64,000 nucleotides of DNA from positions 1 through 64,000 of the forward strand of contig CALXAY010000001.1 of the NCBI GenBank assembly GCA_944386415.1, given 5' to 3'. Position numbers and translations under genes: made by a program. A model generated the notes under the pieces. It did not search any database, was not told where the DNA came from, and saw nothing but the letters and a program-made list of their open reading frames with translations. The DNA comes from an uncultured Clostridia bacterium. Its GTDB lineage: Bacteria > Bacillota > Clostridia > TANB77 > CAG-508. Below, in pieces: positions 61,308-64,000 of this stretch (position 1 is its first letter; each line of letters opens with the position of its first letter).

Positions 61308-61796
61308 ATGATAGGTGAAAAAAGAAAAGCAGGAAGAAAAAGCAAATATGAAACACATGTACAACCAAGGCTTTTAGAAATTGCAGCTTGGTGTAGAGAT
61401 GGTTTAACAGACAAAGAAATATGCGAAAAATTAGGAATAAGCCAAGATAGTTTTTATGTATATAAGAACAAATACAGCGAATTTTCCGACACCTTAAAAG
61501 AAACAAAGGAAATAGCTGATATAAAAGTAGAAAATAGTTTAAATAAAAATGCAAATGGATATGACTACATAGAAGAAACAGTAGTTATGAAAAAGGAAGT
61601 AATATATAAAGACGGAAAAAGAGTAAAAGAAGTAACATATCCAGAAGTAGTACCATTGACAAAACATAAAGAAGCAGAAACAAGAGCACAAATGTTTTGG
61701 CTACAAAATAGAAAACCTGATAAATGGAGAAATCAAGCACAAGTAGAATTAAAAGTAAGCAAGTTGGAGGATATCCTAAATGGTAATAACAGCTAA
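61308..61796 (+). CDS. Terminase small subunit, copy 2
   Basis: Same protein and start choice as 17257-17745. Confidence 0.85.
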   Translation: MIGEKRKAGRKSKYETHVQPRLLEIAAWCRDGLTDKEICEKLGISQDSFYVYKNKYSEFSDTLKETKEIADIKVENSLNKNANGYDYIEETVVMKKEVIYKDGKRVKEVTYPEVVPLTKHKEAETRAQMFWLQNRKPDKWRNQAQVELKVSKLEDILNGNNS

Positions 61797-63624
61797 GCAA
61801 GTTATAGAAAAAAGAAAAGAACTTTGGAAAGAATATAAAGACCCAAATAAAGATTTTGAATTTGTTTATGCAGTAGCAAAAGAATTAATGAGTAATATGC
61901 AATTATTAAAAGAAGTAATAGAAAGACCAGAACTTTTAATTGAAATGACTTTTAACATAGTGGATAAAGAAAAAAGCACAGTTCCATTTTTTCTAAATGA
62001 TGTTCAACATAGTTTTATAGATTTATTAAATGAAAGTATAGAAAAACATAGACAAGGTAAGTTATTACATTTAAGATTTTTAGTTCTTAAAGGAAGACAA
62101 CAAGGTTTTACGTCTGTTATCACTGCTTATCAATTAGCTAATACATTAATAAAGAAGAATTTTACTGGTTTTACTCTTGCAGATACAGCAGATAACGTAA
62201 GAGCAATTTTCCAGGATAAAGCTAAATATGTATATAATCAATTACCAGATATACTAAAACCTACTGAAAAATATAACAGTAAAACTGAAATGTTCTTTGA
62301 AAACTTAAATAGTTCTTGGAGAATAAATGTAGCAACAGACCAAGTAGGAAGGTCAAGAACAATAAACTTCTTCCATGGAAGTGAAGCGGCTTTCTGGAAT
62401 TGTTTAATATCTGCTACTCAAAGTTCTTTAGGAGAAGCATTAACAAAAGACAGCATACAGATATTAGAAAGTACAGCAAATGGTTTTAATGAATTTAAAG
62501 ACCTATGGGATAGTGGCGAGTGGATAAATTGTTTTTATGAGTGGTGGAGAACACAAGAATATAGAGACAATTTTGAAAGCTTAGAAATTAAAAAACAATT
62601 TTCTAATAATATAGAAAATAAAGAAGATTGGATATGGCAACGTTTAAAATGGCTTAAACATAGCATAAAATTAAAAGACGAACAATTGTATTGGTATTAT
62701 AACAAATATAGAAATTATTTAAATAAAGACCTAATAAAACAAGAGTATCCTTGTATACCAGAAGAGGCATTTTTAAATAGTGGTAATTGTGTATTTAATA
62801 CGGAAATATTAACCCAAAGAAAAGTTGAACTTCAAGAATTATATAAAGAAAAACCATATATACAAGGCTTTTTCAAGTTTAGATGGAATGATGAAGAAGC
62901 TAAAGATTATATACTAAATAGTTCTATAGAGTTTGAAAAAAGCCCTATGGGTATGATAAAAATATATGATAAACCAAAAACTTATGGATTTTATGTTCTA
63001 GGTGGAGATACAGCAGGAGATGGGAGCGACTTTAATGCAGGAACAATGATTGATAATACAATAGGGAAAAGAGTTGCTACACTACATACAAAATCAGACC
63101 CAGACATATATACTTATCAAATGTATTGCTTAGGAATTTATTATAATAAAGCATTAGTAAGTATAGAAGTAAATTTCAACTTATTCCCAGTTATAGAGCT
63201 TCAAAGGCTTAAATATCCTCATCAATATATAAGAGAAGAATACGACAATATATCTAGAAAAATGCAACAAAAATTTGGTTGGAAAACAGATAGAAATACA
63301 AGACCTAAAATAATAAGTGAAGAGCAAAGTATTGTAAAAGACCACCCAGAATTATTTACTGATATAGATACTATAGGAGAAATGCTAACATTTATATATG
63401 ATGAAGATATGAGACCAGACGCAACAGAAGGAAAGCATGATGATTTATTATTTAGTGATATGATTGCACAAGCTACAAGGTGGCAACAAGGAATAGAAAA
63501 GATACAACCAAAAACATTAGAAGGCTTTTTCACAAAAACTGAATTAGAAGATTTAGGATATAAGCAAATAGCAAATGTTACTACAGTTAAAAGTAAGCCT
63601 GTAAGTAGCAGAAGGAGAAGATAG
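61780..63624 (+). CDS. Terminase large subunit, copy 2
   Basis: Same protein as 17729-19573. Confidence 0.92.
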   Translation: MVITAKQVIEKRKELWKEYKDPNKDFEFVYAVAKELMSNMQLLKEVIERPELLIEMTFNIVDKEKSTVPFFLNDVQHSFIDLLNESIEKHRQGKLLHLRFLVLKGRQQGFTSVITAYQLANTLIKKNFTGFTLADTADNVRAIFQDKAKYVYNQLPDILKPTEKYNSKTEMFFENLNSSWRINVATDQVGRSRTINFFHGSEAAFWNCLISATQSSLGEALTKDSIQILESTANGFNEFKDLWDSGEWINCFYEWWRTQEYRDNFESLEIKKQFSNNIENKEDWIWQRLKWLKHSIKLKDEQLYWYYNKYRNYLNKDLIKQEYPCIPEEAFLNSGNCVFNTEILTQRKVELQELYKEKPYIQGFFKFRWNDEEAKDYILNSSIEFEKSPMGMIKIYDKPKTYGFYVLGGDTAGDGSDFNAGTMIDNTIGKRVATLHTKSDPDIYTYQMYCLGIYYNKALVSIEVNFNLFPVIELQRLKYPHQYIREEYDNISRKMQQKFGWKTDRNTRPKIISEEQSIVKDHPELFTDIDTIGEMLTFIYDEDMRPDATEGKHDDLLFSDMIAQATRWQQGIEKIQPKTLEGFFTKTELEDLGYKQIANVTTVKSKPVSSRRRR

Positions 63625-63625
63625 T

Positions 63626-63916
63626 ATGATTTATCTATTGATATTAATATATATGTTATTACTTCCAGGAACAATTCTAATCATGTTATGCAAAATAATT
63701 AACGAACTGGAAGAAATAAAAAAAGAACCAAAACAAGAAAAAGCAAAAAGTATTTTAAGTAAAAGAAAACATACAAACATAAAAGCAAGTGATTATTCAA
63801 GTGTATTTACTAGTAGAAACAAAACTAGTAAAGCCTACGAAGAATATAAAACAAATAAAGGGTTATACGAGCCAGTAACACCACACAAAGGTGTGAAAAT
63901 AAAGAAGGAGGTATAA
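63626..63916 (+). CDS. Small membrane-anchored protein, copy 2
   Basis: Same protein as 19575-19865. Confidence 0.6.
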   Translation: MIYLLILIYMLLLPGTILIMLCKIINELEEIKKEPKQEKAKSILSKRKHTNIKASDYSSVFTSRNKTSKAYEEYKTNKGLYEPVTPHKGVKIKKEV

Positions 63917-63926
63917 CTCTTTTATT

Positions 63927-64000
63927 ATGGAAGTAGAAAATAATAGTTATGATGAATTAATAAAAGAAAAGACAGCCAAGAAGCAAGCTATAATGAACGA
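63927..64000 (+). CDS. Portal protein, copy 2 (first 24 codons only)
   Basis: Same start as the portal gene at 19876; the gene is cut by the window end. Confidence 0.8.
   Translation, partial: MEVENNSYDELIKEKTAKKQAIMN

Larger units (their letters stand above)
46386..64000. mobile_element. Prophage copy 2 (first 17.6 kb; cut by window end)
   Basis: Matches 2335-19949 base for base wherever compared, and every translation is identical. The second copy continues past the window. Confidence 0.88.

Noticed and set aside
46386..64000. Divergent second phage
   Set aside because: All translations and checked non-coding parts are the same as copy 1, so it is a duplicate, not a related phage.

Overview
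The window shows an AT-rich (visibly well under 35% GC), low-GC Gram-positive type of sequence: strong AGGAGG ribosome binding sites, dense short phage genes, standard stop usage (TAA, TAG and TGA all end genes). The best reading is a Firmicutes (Clostridia-like) chromosome carrying a temperate, short-tailed (podovirus-like) prophage in tandem. A stretch starting at 2335 reappears at 46386 with a constant offset of 44,051 bp and runs, apparently unchanged, to the end of the window, so the phage unit is about 44 kb and the window holds one whole copy (2335-46385) plus the first 17.6 kb of a second.

Layout. 1-1371: host or older-element DNA with a type III toxin-antitoxin locus (ToxI repeats, terminator, toxN) and a membrane-anchored protein. 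1372-2334: AT-rich DNA without genes, ending at the left attachment junction. 2335-16652: early region, all rightward: a small XRE regulator, a replisome organizer split by a frameshift, a G39P-like helicase loader, Gp157, a Rad52-like annealing protein and recombination/nuclease genes, then about 25 small accessory genes with much translational coupling, closing with a RinA/ArpU-like late regulator and a terminator. 15807-17256: a mostly non-coding control zone with a 17-bp inverted repeat, a metallopeptidase, a roughly 390-nt region predicted to fold into a large structured RNA with a pseudoknot, and a deviant tRNA-Trp. 17257-40239: packaging and virion genes (TerS, TerL, portal, scaffold, capsid, fibres, head-tail connector, P22 gp10-like stabiliser, ejection proteins, and a giant polyvalent protein broken into 911 + 2137 aa at a CGG-TAG site). 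40301-43359: lysis genes (GAF-like membrane protein, holin, M23-SH3 endolysin) and two surface-like proteins. 43500-46170: lysogeny module: a small gene, two leftward membrane proteins (probable lysogenic cargo), an HTH-AbrB regulator, tyrosine integrase and a small gene. 46171-46487: the phage-phage attachment junction. 46386-64000: second copy up to the first codons of portal.

How it works together: no tail tube, tape measure or sheath is present; portal, scaffold, gp10-like and huge ejection proteins fit a short-tailed virion. Early genes load a host helicase and supply recombination; the RinA-like protein probably turns on the late block; integrase acts at the junctions. The most unusual items are the large structured RNA next to the aberrant tRNA just upstream of terminase, the two frameshifted large genes, and the tandem lysogen beside a ToxIN system.
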